A program made the position numbers and the translations under genes. From positions 124,001-188,000 of the forward strand of contig JBAXHD010000001.1 of the NCBI GenBank assembly GCA_037139095.1: a DNA stretch of 64,000 bases, read 5' to 3'. Of this stretch, positions 1 to 7,082 are shown in pieces. Below the pieces are notes generated by a model that saw only the letters and a program-made list of their open reading frames with translations, did no database searches and was not told where the DNA came from. Position 1 is the first letter of the stretch; every line of letters begins with the position of its first letter. This stretch comes from WLMZ01 sp037139095. Its GTDB lineage: Bacteria; Actinomycetota; Acidimicrobiia; Acidimicrobiales; Ilumatobacteraceae.

Positions 1-978
1 CACATCAAGTACAGCGACAAGCCCTTTATGGGTTCGGTCACTGCTGCAAGTCGCGCCCAAGACAGCGTCGATCTTGCTCGCATTGCGTTCGGCGGCGACT
101 TGGCCGACCGCACCGTGATGACCAGCCTCATCAACGCGTCGTCGCCATTGGTGTGGGACGAGACAATGCTTGGGTCGGCCGAGGTGTATGCGCGAAACAA
201 TCAGGCGTGCATCTTCACGCCGTTCATCCTCGCCGGCGCCATGGCGCCCGTAACCACCGCTGGCGTGGCGGCGCAGAGCTTGGCCGAGGCACTCGTCGGC
301 ATGACCTTTGCTCAGCTGATTCGTCCTGGTGCGCCAGTGATACTTGGCTCATTTGCGTCATCGATGTCGATGCAGACCGGCGCCCCCACCTTCGGAACAC
401 CCGAGCCGTCGTTGGTGCTCTACGTGATGGCACATCTGGCTCGTCGACTCGGAGTGCCGTTTCGTTCGGGCGGCGGACTCACGGCCTCAAAGGTTGCCGA
501 TGCTCAAGCTGCGTACGAGTCGGCCAACACCATGCAGGCAACCATGCTCGGTGGCACCAACTTTGTGTTGCACGCCGCTGGCTGGCTCGAGGGCGGCCTG
601 TCTATCGGCTACGAAAAGTTCGTGCTCGACTGCGATCAGCTCGGCATGGCGCACACATTCGCGAAGGGCGTCGACATGTCGCCCAATGGCCAAGCGGTCG
701 ACGCGATCGTCGACCACGAACCGGGCATGCACTTCCTCGGAACGGCGCACACATTGGCCAACTTCGAGACAGCGTTCTACCGTTCGAACACGGCCGACAA
801 CGCCAGTTACGAACAGTGGCTCGAGGAGGGCAGCCTCGACGCGAATGCCCGCGCCAATAAGATCTGGAAGAAGTCGCTGGCCGACTACGTTGGGCCAGCG
901 CTCGACGACGCCATCGATGCTGAACTGCAGGAGTTTGTGGCTCGGCGAAAGAGCGAAATGCCCGACGAAGTCGGGTGA
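1..978 (+). CDS. Trimethylamine/betaine methyltransferase family protein (MttB-like), C-terminal part
   Basis: The reading frame is open from the first base, so the 5' end lies outside the window; the last 325 residues are visible. Segments such as GGLTASK, MLGGTNF, AAGWLEGGLSIGYEK and HEPGMHFLGTAHTLANFE are typical of the MttB superfamily, which moves a methyl group from a quaternary or tertiary amine to a corrinoid protein. No in-frame TAG occurs in the visible part, which should cover the place where archaeal MttB carries pyrrolysine, so this looks like a pyrrolysine-free (MtgB-type) member. The demethylating dehydrogenase and ETF genes downstream suggest a betaine or methylamine substrate. 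The exact substrate is unknown. Confidence 0.85.
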   Translation, partial: HIKYSDKPFMGSVTAASRAQDSVDLARIAFGGDLADRTVMTSLINASSPLVWDETMLGSAEVYARNNQACIFTPFILAGAMAPVTTAGVAAQSLAEALVGMTFAQLIRPGAPVILGSFASSMSMQTGAPTFGTPEPSLVLYVMAHLARRLGVPFRSGGGLTASKVADAQAAYESANTMQATMLGGTNFVLHAAGWLEGGLSIGYEKFVLDCDQLGMAHTFAKGVDMSPNGQAVDAIVDHEPGMHFLGTAHTLANFETAFYRSNTADNASYEQWLEEGSLDANARANKIWKKSLADYVGPALDDAIDAELQEFVARRKSEMPDEVG

Positions 979-1096
979 AGTCGTATTACAAGTGAATGAC
1001 CACCCTGGTCTATAGTTCCCGCTATGCGGATTATTCCCGCACAACGGTCTGCGATGGCGTCCGCGTTGGACGACCCCATATGAGAGGAAATACCAA

Positions 1097-3607
1097 GTGA
1101 GCAGCGACTTCCCTACATCGGCGAAAGTTGTCGTAATCGGCGCTGGCATCGTCGGCAACTCGGTTGTTGGCCATCTAGCCGAACTTGGCTGGCGCGACAT
1201 CGTCCAGATCGACAAAGGCCCGCTTCCGAACCCTGGTGGTTCTACGGGTCACGCCTCGAACTTCATCTTCCCGGTTGACCACAACCGCGAGATGGCGATG
1301 CTCAACCTCGATAGCCAGCGTCAGTACGCCGAGATGGGCGTCAACACCGAGTGCGGCGGTATTGAAATCGCCCGCACCCCTGAGCGGATGGAAGAGCTCC
1401 GTCGCCGCATGGTGTCGGCCAAGAACTGGGGCATCGAATCTCGCTTGGTCACCCCTGCCGAGATCAAAGAGATGGTGCCGTTCATCAATGAAGAGATCTT
1501 GCTCGGCGGCTTCTATACGCCTTCGGTGTCTGTGGTTGACAGCCTTCGCGCTGGCACCATCTTCCGAGAGCGTGCGCAGGCACTTGGCGCCCTGCAGACA
1601 TTCGCCAACGTTGAGGTCGAAGACATGATCGTCGAAGACGGCGTCATCAAGGCTGTCGTTACCGACCGCGGCCGCATCGATGCCGAGTATGTCGTTGTGG
1701 CCTGTGGCGTATGGAGCCCTCGAATCGCAGCGATGGCTGGTGTGGAGATTCCTCTCACGCCGGCTGTGCACCAGATGATCGACGTGGGTCCAATCCCGAT
1801 TCTCGAAGCCAGCAACACTGAGGTTGGTTTCCCAATCATCCGTGACATGGACACGTTCTGCTACGAGCGCCAGAGCGCAGGCTCGATGGAAGTTGGCTCA
1901 TATGCCCACCGCCCCATCTTCATGACGGCCGACGAGATTCCTTCGATCAAGGAATCAAAGTTGTCACCAACCGAACTGCCCATCACGATGGACGACTTCG
2001 ATCCTCAGCTCGAGCAGGCACTCGAACTCATGCCGGACATCTTGGCCACCGCCGAGATCAAGTACGCCATCAACGGATTGCTGTCACTCACTCCCGACGG
2101 CTTCCCGCTCATCGGCGAGATCCCCGGTGTCGCCAACCTGTGGTCGTGTGCCGCGATCTGGATTAAGGAAGGCCCTGGCGCTGCGCGCATGTTGGCCGAG
2201 TGGATGACTCATGGCCAGCCAGAGATCGATCCGCATCACAGCGACATCAGCCGCTTCTACCCCTATGCGCGAAACGATCATCATGTGCGGGCGCGATGTG
2301 CCGAACACTTCAACAAGACCTACGGCATTGTGCATCCGCGTGAGCAGTGGGCATCCGAGCGCAACATTCGCACGGCCCCGTACAAAGACCGCACCGACGC
2401 ATTGGGTGCCTACTACTTCCAGGCCGGCGGCTGGGAGCGTCCACATTGGTACGAATCGAACCGGCCGCTCGTGGAGAAGTACGGCGTCGAAGATCGTCCA
2501 CACGAATGGGACGCCCGTTGGTGGTCGCCCATCATCAATGCCGAGCACATCGCAATGAAAGAGAACGTGGGCATGGTCGACCTCGCTCCGTTCGTGGTCT
2601 ACGACATCACTGGACCGGGCGCCATGGCGTACCTGCAGGGTCTCACCGTGAACAACGTTGATGTTGCAATTGGCAAGTCGGTCTACACCCCGATGCTCGA
2701 TGTGAACGGTGGCTTCCGTAGCGACCTCACCATGATGCGCCTCGGCACCGATTTCTACCGCGTGATTACGGGTGCATTCGACGGCCCACGCGATGCCTTC
2801 TGGTTCCAGAAGCACCTTCCTGCCGACGGCTCGGTGCGTTTCGAGGACAAGACCTCGGCCTATGCCACCATCGGCTTGTGGGGTCCCAAGGCCCGCGAGG
2901 TCATGGCCAAACTCACCACCACTGATGTTTCGAACGAAGCCTTCCCATACGGCACCACGCAAGAGGTGTTGTTCGGTTCGTTGGCAGTGCGCTTGTTCCG
3001 CATCTCGTATGTGGGCGAGCTCGGCTGGGAAATCTACGTGCCGATGGAGAACGCCCGCGCTGTGTGGGATCTCATTGCTGCTGCTGGTCAAGAGTCAGGC
3101 ATCGTGCCCGTTGGCGGAGGCGTGTATGGCACCACCGGTCGGCTCGAAAAGGGCTACCGCCTGATGGGTGCCGAGCTCGACGGCGAGTACACCCCTGTAG
3201 AAGCTGGCCTTGCCCGCCCGAAGGTGAAGTCGGCCGACTTCATCGGAAAGGCCGCATACCTTGCTGCACGCGACGCAGCTCCAGCAGCAGTGCTGTGCAC
3301 GCTGACAGTCGAAGATCACGTGTCGCCACGCGATGGCATCAAGCGCTACATGACCGGCGGCGAGACCATCCTCACGCTCGACGGCAATCGCATTGTCGAT
3401 GCCAAGGGCCGTATCTCTACGGTCACCACTGCGGGCTCAGGCCCGGCGCTCGGCAAGTTCTTGCTGATGGCCTACCTCACACCCGAGCTAGCGGTTGTGG
3501 GCACCGATCTGCTCGTGCATTACATGAACGAGCACTACCCCGTGAAGGTCGCCGTTGCCGGATCTACTCCAGTGTTCGACCCCACCGACGCGCGGATGAA
3601 GGCATAG
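1097..3607 (+). CDS. FAD-dependent dimethylglycine/sarcosine dehydrogenase-like protein with C-terminal GcvT domain
   Basis: An 836-residue two-domain enzyme. Residues about 9-400 form a DAO-type FAD domain with the nucleotide motif GAGIVGNS. His52 in GGSTGHAS lies where dimethylglycine dehydrogenases attach FAD covalently. Residues about 440-830 form an aminomethyltransferase (GcvT) domain that would transfer the released one-carbon unit to tetrahydrofolate. The GTG start has a good Shine-Dalgarno (GAGAGGA) about 8 nt upstream. It lies 118 bp after the MttB-like gene and 7 bp before etfB, so its electrons probably go to the ETF encoded next. Whether the substrate is dimethylglycine, sarcosine or another N-methyl compound cannot be read from sequence. 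Confidence 0.88.
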   Translation: MSSDFPTSAKVVVIGAGIVGNSVVGHLAELGWRDIVQIDKGPLPNPGGSTGHASNFIFPVDHNREMAMLNLDSQRQYAEMGVNTECGGIEIARTPERMEELRRRMVSAKNWGIESRLVTPAEIKEMVPFINEEILLGGFYTPSVSVVDSLRAGTIFRERAQALGALQTFANVEVEDMIVEDGVIKAVVTDRGRIDAEYVVVACGVWSPRIAAMAGVEIPLTPAVHQMIDVGPIPILEASNTEVGFPIIRDMDTFCYERQSAGSMEVGSYAHRPIFMTADEIPSIKESKLSPTELPITMDDFDPQLEQALELMPDILATAEIKYAINGLLSLTPDGFPLIGEIPGVANLWSCAAIWIKEGPGAARMLAEWMTHGQPEIDPHHSDISRFYPYARNDHHVRARCAEHFNKTYGIVHPREQWASERNIRTAPYKDRTDALGAYYFQAGGWERPHWYESNRPLVEKYGVEDRPHEWDARWWSPIINAEHIAMKENVGMVDLAPFVVYDITGPGAMAYLQGLTVNNVDVAIGKSVYTPMLDVNGGFRSDLTMMRLGTDFYRVITGAFDGPRDAFWFQKHLPADGSVRFEDKTSAYATIGLWGPKAREVMAKLTTTDVSNEAFPYGTTQEVLFGSLAVRLFRISYVGELGWEIYVPMENARAVWDLIAAAGQESGIVPVGGGVYGTTGRLEKGYRLMGAELDGEYTPVEAGLARPKVKSADFIGKAAYLAARDAAPAAVLCTLTVEDHVSPRDGIKRYMTGGETILTLDGNRIVDAKGRISTVTTAGSGPALGKFLLMAYLTPELAVVGTDLLVHYMNEHYPVKVAVAGSTPVFDPTDARMKA

Positions 3608-3614
3608 CTCGTTC

Positions 3615-4400
3615 ATGAGTGAGTTACGGATTCTTGTCTGCGTGAAGCGTGTGCCTGCGCCAGGTGCACGCATCACGCTGACTGCCGATCGACAGAGCAT
3701 CGACTCGAAGAACCTTGGGTTCGCTACGAGTCCGCACGAGGAGTGCGCCGTTGAAGGTGCCATCCAATTGGTTGAAGCCCACGGCGGATCCGCCACCGTG
3801 CTCACGCTCGGGGCGCAAGAGGCCGATGAGCAACTGCGCTACGCCGTCTCTGTCGGAGTCAATGCGGCGGTGCATGTCGCTCATTCAGAGCTCACCGATG
3901 GCACCGACTTCGACGCGCAGGCCACGGCACGCGCGTTGGCCTCAGCGATCGCTTCGCTCGAGGCAGCCAATGGAGCATTCGACCTCATTTTGTTCGGTAA
4001 CGAATCAGCCGATGCTGGTGGCTTCCAAGTTGGCGTGCGTGTAGCCCGCTCGCTTGGCCGGGCGATTGTGAACGGCATCAAACACATCGAGATTTCCGAT
4101 GGTGTTGTTACCGCCCGGCGCGAGAGCGCCGATGGTTTCGAGGTGTATCAACTGCCGCTGCCTGCCGTGCTCGGCGTGAAGGAAGGGTTGAACCTTCCTC
4201 GCTATCCAACGTTGCCTGGCCGGTTGAAGAGCAAGAAGGCCGAAGTCCTCGTGGTTGAGGCCAACCGTGCAAATGGTGGACTCACCACCTTGAGTTTCGA
4301 TAACGCCGCCGAGGTTGTGGTTGAGACCACCATGCTGGGCAAGGGCCCCGAGGCAGCGCCGGCAATTGTCGATCTGCTCGAAGAATTGGGATTGCTATGA
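3615..4400 (+). CDS. etfB: Electron transfer flavoprotein beta subunit
   Basis: A 261-residue EtfB. It opens with ILVCVKRVPAPGA and contains the family segment VKEGLNLPRYPTLPGRLKSKK split by the usual spacing, with LPGRLKSKK near residue 200. EtfB pairs with EtfA and carries electrons from flavin dehydrogenases to ETF:quinone oxidoreductase. The ATG is 7 bp after the dehydrogenase stop and lacks a clear Shine-Dalgarno site, so translation is probably coupled. Its stop overlaps the etfA start by 4 bp (ATGA). The context makes the neighbouring demethylating dehydrogenase its likely dedicated donor. Confidence 0.93.
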   Translation: MSELRILVCVKRVPAPGARITLTADRQSIDSKNLGFATSPHEECAVEGAIQLVEAHGGSATVLTLGAQEADEQLRYAVSVGVNAAVHVAHSELTDGTDFDAQATARALASAIASLEAANGAFDLILFGNESADAGGFQVGVRVARSLGRAIVNGIKHIEISDGVVTARRESADGFEVYQLPLPAVLGVKEGLNLPRYPTLPGRLKSKKAEVLVVEANRANGGLTTLSFDNAAEVVVETTMLGKGPEAAPAIVDLLEELGLL

Positions 4401-5380
4401 GCGGTGAAATTCTCGTTGTTGTCGAGCACGATCGTGGCGTCACGAGCGAGACCTCGTATCAAGGGTTCGGCATGGCTCGCACGTTGTTGGCCGCTGGTGT
4501 TGGCTCGTCGATTTCTGCGGTGATCATCGGTGCCGATGCCGATGCACTCGCCGCCGAGGTTGGCGCGCATGGCGCTGCGTTGGCGTTGTGCGTGCACCAC
4601 AGCGAGCTGTCCGACTATGCGCCCGAGGCGTGGGGTGATGTGGTCGCCGAGCTCATCGCTAGCCGCTCACCTGCCGCAGTTGTAGCTACGGGAACCGACC
4701 GCGGCAACGAAGTGTTGGCCCACGCCAGCGCCGTTGCCGATCTGCCGTTTGCCTCAAACGTAATCGCGGTCTCTGCAGCCGACGGCCTTTCTCTCACCCG
4801 CGTGCGGTGGGGCGGCAGCTTGCTCGAGCATGCCCGTCTCGATGCTTCGGTCCTTGTGCTGTCGGCGGCCGCACACACGTTTAGTTCAGAGCCCACCGAT
4901 TCTGGCGCAGCAGCGGTAGAAGTGATCGAGCCGGCGCTTGCCGCTACGGCGTCGCGCACTCGTATTGTCGATCGCGTCACGCTGGCTGCAGGTGTCACGC
5001 TCACCACTGCAGCAGTAGTTGTCAGCGGAGGTCGAGGTGTCGGTTCGGCCGATGGATTCGCCCCACTCACCGAGCTCGCCGATCTGCTCGGCGGCGCCGT
5101 TGGGTGCTCGCGAGTCGTCACCAACAACGGCTGGCGTCCGCACAGCGACCAGGTGGGCCAGACCGGTAAGCGCATCGCTCCCGAGCTGTACATCGCCTGC
5201 GGTATCTCGGGAGCCATCCAGCATTGGGTCGGGATGATGGCCTCGAAACATGTGCTCGCCATCAACACCGATAACGAAGCGAACATGGTCGGCAAGGCCG
5301 AGTACGCAGTGATTGGCGATCTGCATCAGATCCTGCCAGCGGTCAGCGAAGAAATTCGCCGCCGTCGCGCCACTGCCTAA
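4397..5380 (+). CDS. etfA: Electron transfer flavoprotein alpha subunit
   Basis: A 327-residue EtfA. The C-terminal FAD-binding region is clear: SGGRGVGSADGF about residue 211, GWRPHSDQVGQTG about 245, CGISGAIQHWVGM about 268 and NTDNEANMVGKAEYAVIGD near the end. The start overlaps the etfB stop by 4 bp. It is the last gene of the visible plus-strand operon and is followed by a long inverted repeat before the convergent gene. Family assignment is secure; the partner dehydrogenase is inferred from context. Confidence 0.94.
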   Translation: MSGEILVVVEHDRGVTSETSYQGFGMARTLLAAGVGSSISAVIIGADADALAAEVGAHGAALALCVHHSELSDYAPEAWGDVVAELIASRSPAAVVATGTDRGNEVLAHASAVADLPFASNVIAVSAADGLSLTRVRWGGSLLEHARLDASVLVLSAAAHTFSSEPTDSGAAAVEVIEPALAATASRTRIVDRVTLAAGVTLTTAAVVVSGGRGVGSADGFAPLTELADLLGGAVGCSRVVTNNGWRPHSDQVGQTGKRIAPELYIACGISGAIQHWVGMMASKHVLAINTDNEANMVGKAEYAVIGDLHQILPAVSEEIRRRRATA

Positions 5381-5415
5381 CGCGTCACGCCGCCGCCCCG
5401 TCGCATCCGTCCCGC

Positions 5416-5445
5416 CCAATCTCCCAATCCGCCAATCTCCCAATC
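5416..5445 (+). repeat. Short tandem direct repeat, 16-bp period
   Basis: CCAATCTCCCAATC occurs identically at 5416-5429 and 5432-5445, and each copy contains CCAATC twice. It lies between the etfA stop and the inverted repeat at 5460-5510. No coding role is apparent. Confidence 0.7.
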
Positions 5446-5459
5446 TTCCCCCACTGCCG

Positions 5460-5510
5460 GGTTTGTTGAAGACATCAGGTCAAGGTTCGACCAATTGTCT
5501 TCAACAAACC
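5460..5510. terminator. Long two-part inverted repeat between convergent genes (terminator or repetitive extragenic element)
   Basis: Perfect 15-bp arms (5460-5474 GGTTTGTTGAAGACA and 5496-5510, its reverse complement) enclose a 21-nt spacer. The spacer itself holds a 4-bp stem, GGTC at 5478-5481 with GACC at 5489-5492. It sits between etfA (+) and the next gene (-), 52 bp from the latter's stop. No T-run follows on either strand, so a bidirectional transcript-end hairpin is likely but not certain. Confidence 0.55.
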
Positions 5511-5562
5511 GTTTGAGGGGGCGTGGGTTCGGGAGCGGGCTGAGGGACGTGTTGCTTTTGGG

Positions 5563-6969
5563 CTACTTCTGGGGGGCGACGTCGATGACGTACGGCTCGA
5601 CCGCCGGCCGGGGCTCGCTGCCGATACCAATGACTCCACCTTGGCCGTAGCGAGGATCGTTCGCAGCACTCGGTGGGTAGAGATTGTCGACAGGTGGCGT
5701 GCACTGTGCGCCCGGAGCGAGTCCGAGGTCTTGGCACACGCTTTGGCGGGTGATACGCCAGACGCCGCCGTTGCCGAGCAACGCCTTGCCGTAGCGATTG
5801 GTGAAGTTACCCACCGAGGTGGTGACGTCGTAACGGAACCACGCTTCGGTGGGGCTACTGAATACGAAGTCCTGAATCGTGGTGGACGAGGTCTTTGCGG
5901 GCTCGGCGAAATCGCCAGTGCTCAGAGCCTTCCAGGCATCAGCGATTCCGGTGGTGTCGTCGATACGGGCGAGGCGCGCCGCCGAGTCGGTGTTGTTGAA
6001 GTCGCGTGCGACTTTCCACGACTCACGAACGGCAGCTTCGGCCGCAGCAGCATCGGCTGGCTGAGCGCCTGCCGAAGGAAGGGCTGGCGGTGGAGGCTCA
6101 CACGCAGCGGCATAGTCGGAGCCGTCGTATGGAAGCGACAATTCGGCGTTGGACTGCGATGACGTTGTGCCGTCAGCAGACGTGAGCGTGACCGTGAAAT
6201 CTTGCTCGATGGGGCCGTTTACCGCGAGCAACGCAACACCACGAACGACAGCTGCCGTGTCGGTGAGTCCGCTGGCCGTTGTGAACGTAACCGACGTGAT
6301 GCCAGCCCCCACCTGAACGGCGGCACCGAATACTGGTGTTCCTTCGACGTAGCCAGCAGAGAACGTCGAGATAGCCAACCCATCCTTTGGCTCGCTGAAC
6401 CATGATGCGCCGCTGATGTTCACAGCAGACGAGGTCACGATGGAGATGCGCAGATTGCCGGTAGGGAAGCACCAGCCTTCAGGCGTCCATGGTTTAAATT
6501 GGTCGAAGTATGGTGTACCTGGGGTGGGGTAGTCTTGCAGGTGAGCGCGCATCGTGATGCCGCTTGTTGTGGTTCGCTCGGTGATGAGTTCTTGCTTGGG
6601 CTCTTCGTATGCGTTGGGGGAGTACATCCCGCCGCCACCTGGGCGTGCCGACGATGATCCGATCTTCGAGTCGCCCATTGAGTCGTTAGCGATTGGGGCG
6701 CCGGGAGTGTTGGCGCCGTTTGTGTCGGCGACGCTGCTGCTTGACTCAGCGACATTGGCTCCAGCCTTCAGCTTGCTCTGGTCAGACGAACCCGAGGTGC
6801 GGCCGATGAGGAAGCCGCCAAGGCCGGCCACAAGCGCAGTGCATGCAGCGAGTGCGGCGATACGAGATGCGGGCGACCGCGTAGCAGTTCGCTCGGCGAG
6901 TGATAGGTCGCTGGCCACGATGGAACCAGACTCGAGAGTCGGTTCGTTGGATGCTGTTGGTTCGCTCAT
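5563..6969 (-). CDS. Unknown membrane-anchored extracytoplasmic protein
   Basis: 468 residues of unrecognised family. The N terminus is about 33 polar cytoplasmic residues (MSEPTASNEPTLES...), followed by one hydrophobic segment (about 34-54, LAACTALVAGLGGFLIG). A long Ser/Thr/Ala/Pro-rich exterior follows, with NISGASWFSEP and an alternating beta-type stretch around residues 150-280 and a more ordered part (AEAAVRESWKVARDFNN) around 320-350. The start is fixed by a strong AGGAGG Shine-Dalgarno site ending 6 nt upstream of ATG 6969. It is 113 bp downstream of the CoxL-type gene, with no obvious functional link. The segment DFVFSSPTEAWFRYDV resembles a small NTF2-like fold, but this is weak. 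Confidence 0.75.
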   Translation of the reverse strand: MSEPTASNEPTLESGSIVASDLSLAERTATRSPASRIAALAACTALVAGLGGFLIGRTSGSSDQSKLKAGANVAESSSSVADTNGANTPGAPIANDSMGDSKIGSSSARPGGGGMYSPNAYEEPKQELITERTTTSGITMRAHLQDYPTPGTPYFDQFKPWTPEGWCFPTGNLRISIVTSSAVNISGASWFSEPKDGLAISTFSAGYVEGTPVFGAAVQVGAGITSVTFTTASGLTDTAAVVRGVALLAVNGPIEQDFTVTLTSADGTTSSQSNAELSLPYDGSDYAAACEPPPPALPSAGAQPADAAAAEAAVRESWKVARDFNNTDSAARLARIDDTTGIADAWKALSTGDFAEPAKTSSTTIQDFVFSSPTEAWFRYDVTTSVGNFTNRYGKALLGNGGVWRITRQSVCQDLGLAPGAQCTPPVDNLYPPSAANDPRYGQGGVIGIGSEPRPAVEPYVIDVAPQK

Positions 6970-7082
6970 TGCGTCCTCCTGATGTGTTGGCGAAGTTGAG
7001 ACGAACCAAGTGACCCGGGGGTTCCCCAAATCTCAAGATTTCGTCGAACTCGCCGACTTTTGAGGGCGCAGCGGCAAAGGGC

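Noticed and set aside
1..978. Pyrrolysine (in-frame TAG) in the MttB-like gene
   Set aside because: No in-frame TAG occurs in the visible 975 coding bases, so nothing supports pyrrolysine; the missing 5' part was not seen.
979..1096. A glycine riboswitch before the GcvT-fused dehydrogenase
   Set aside because: The 118-bp gap is too short for the usual tandem aptamer and shows only one weak 5-bp stem (1025-1041).
2084..3091. A 335-residue minus-strand frame inside the dehydrogenase gene
   Set aside because: Antisense shadow of a strong plus-strand gene; composition rich in His, Arg and Val from complementary codons, and no start signal.
7028..7041. AAATCT-CA-AGATTT palindrome between the CoxL-type gene and the next gene
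   Set aside because: A 6-bp AT-rich arm pair without T-run or promoter context is likely by chance over 64 kb.
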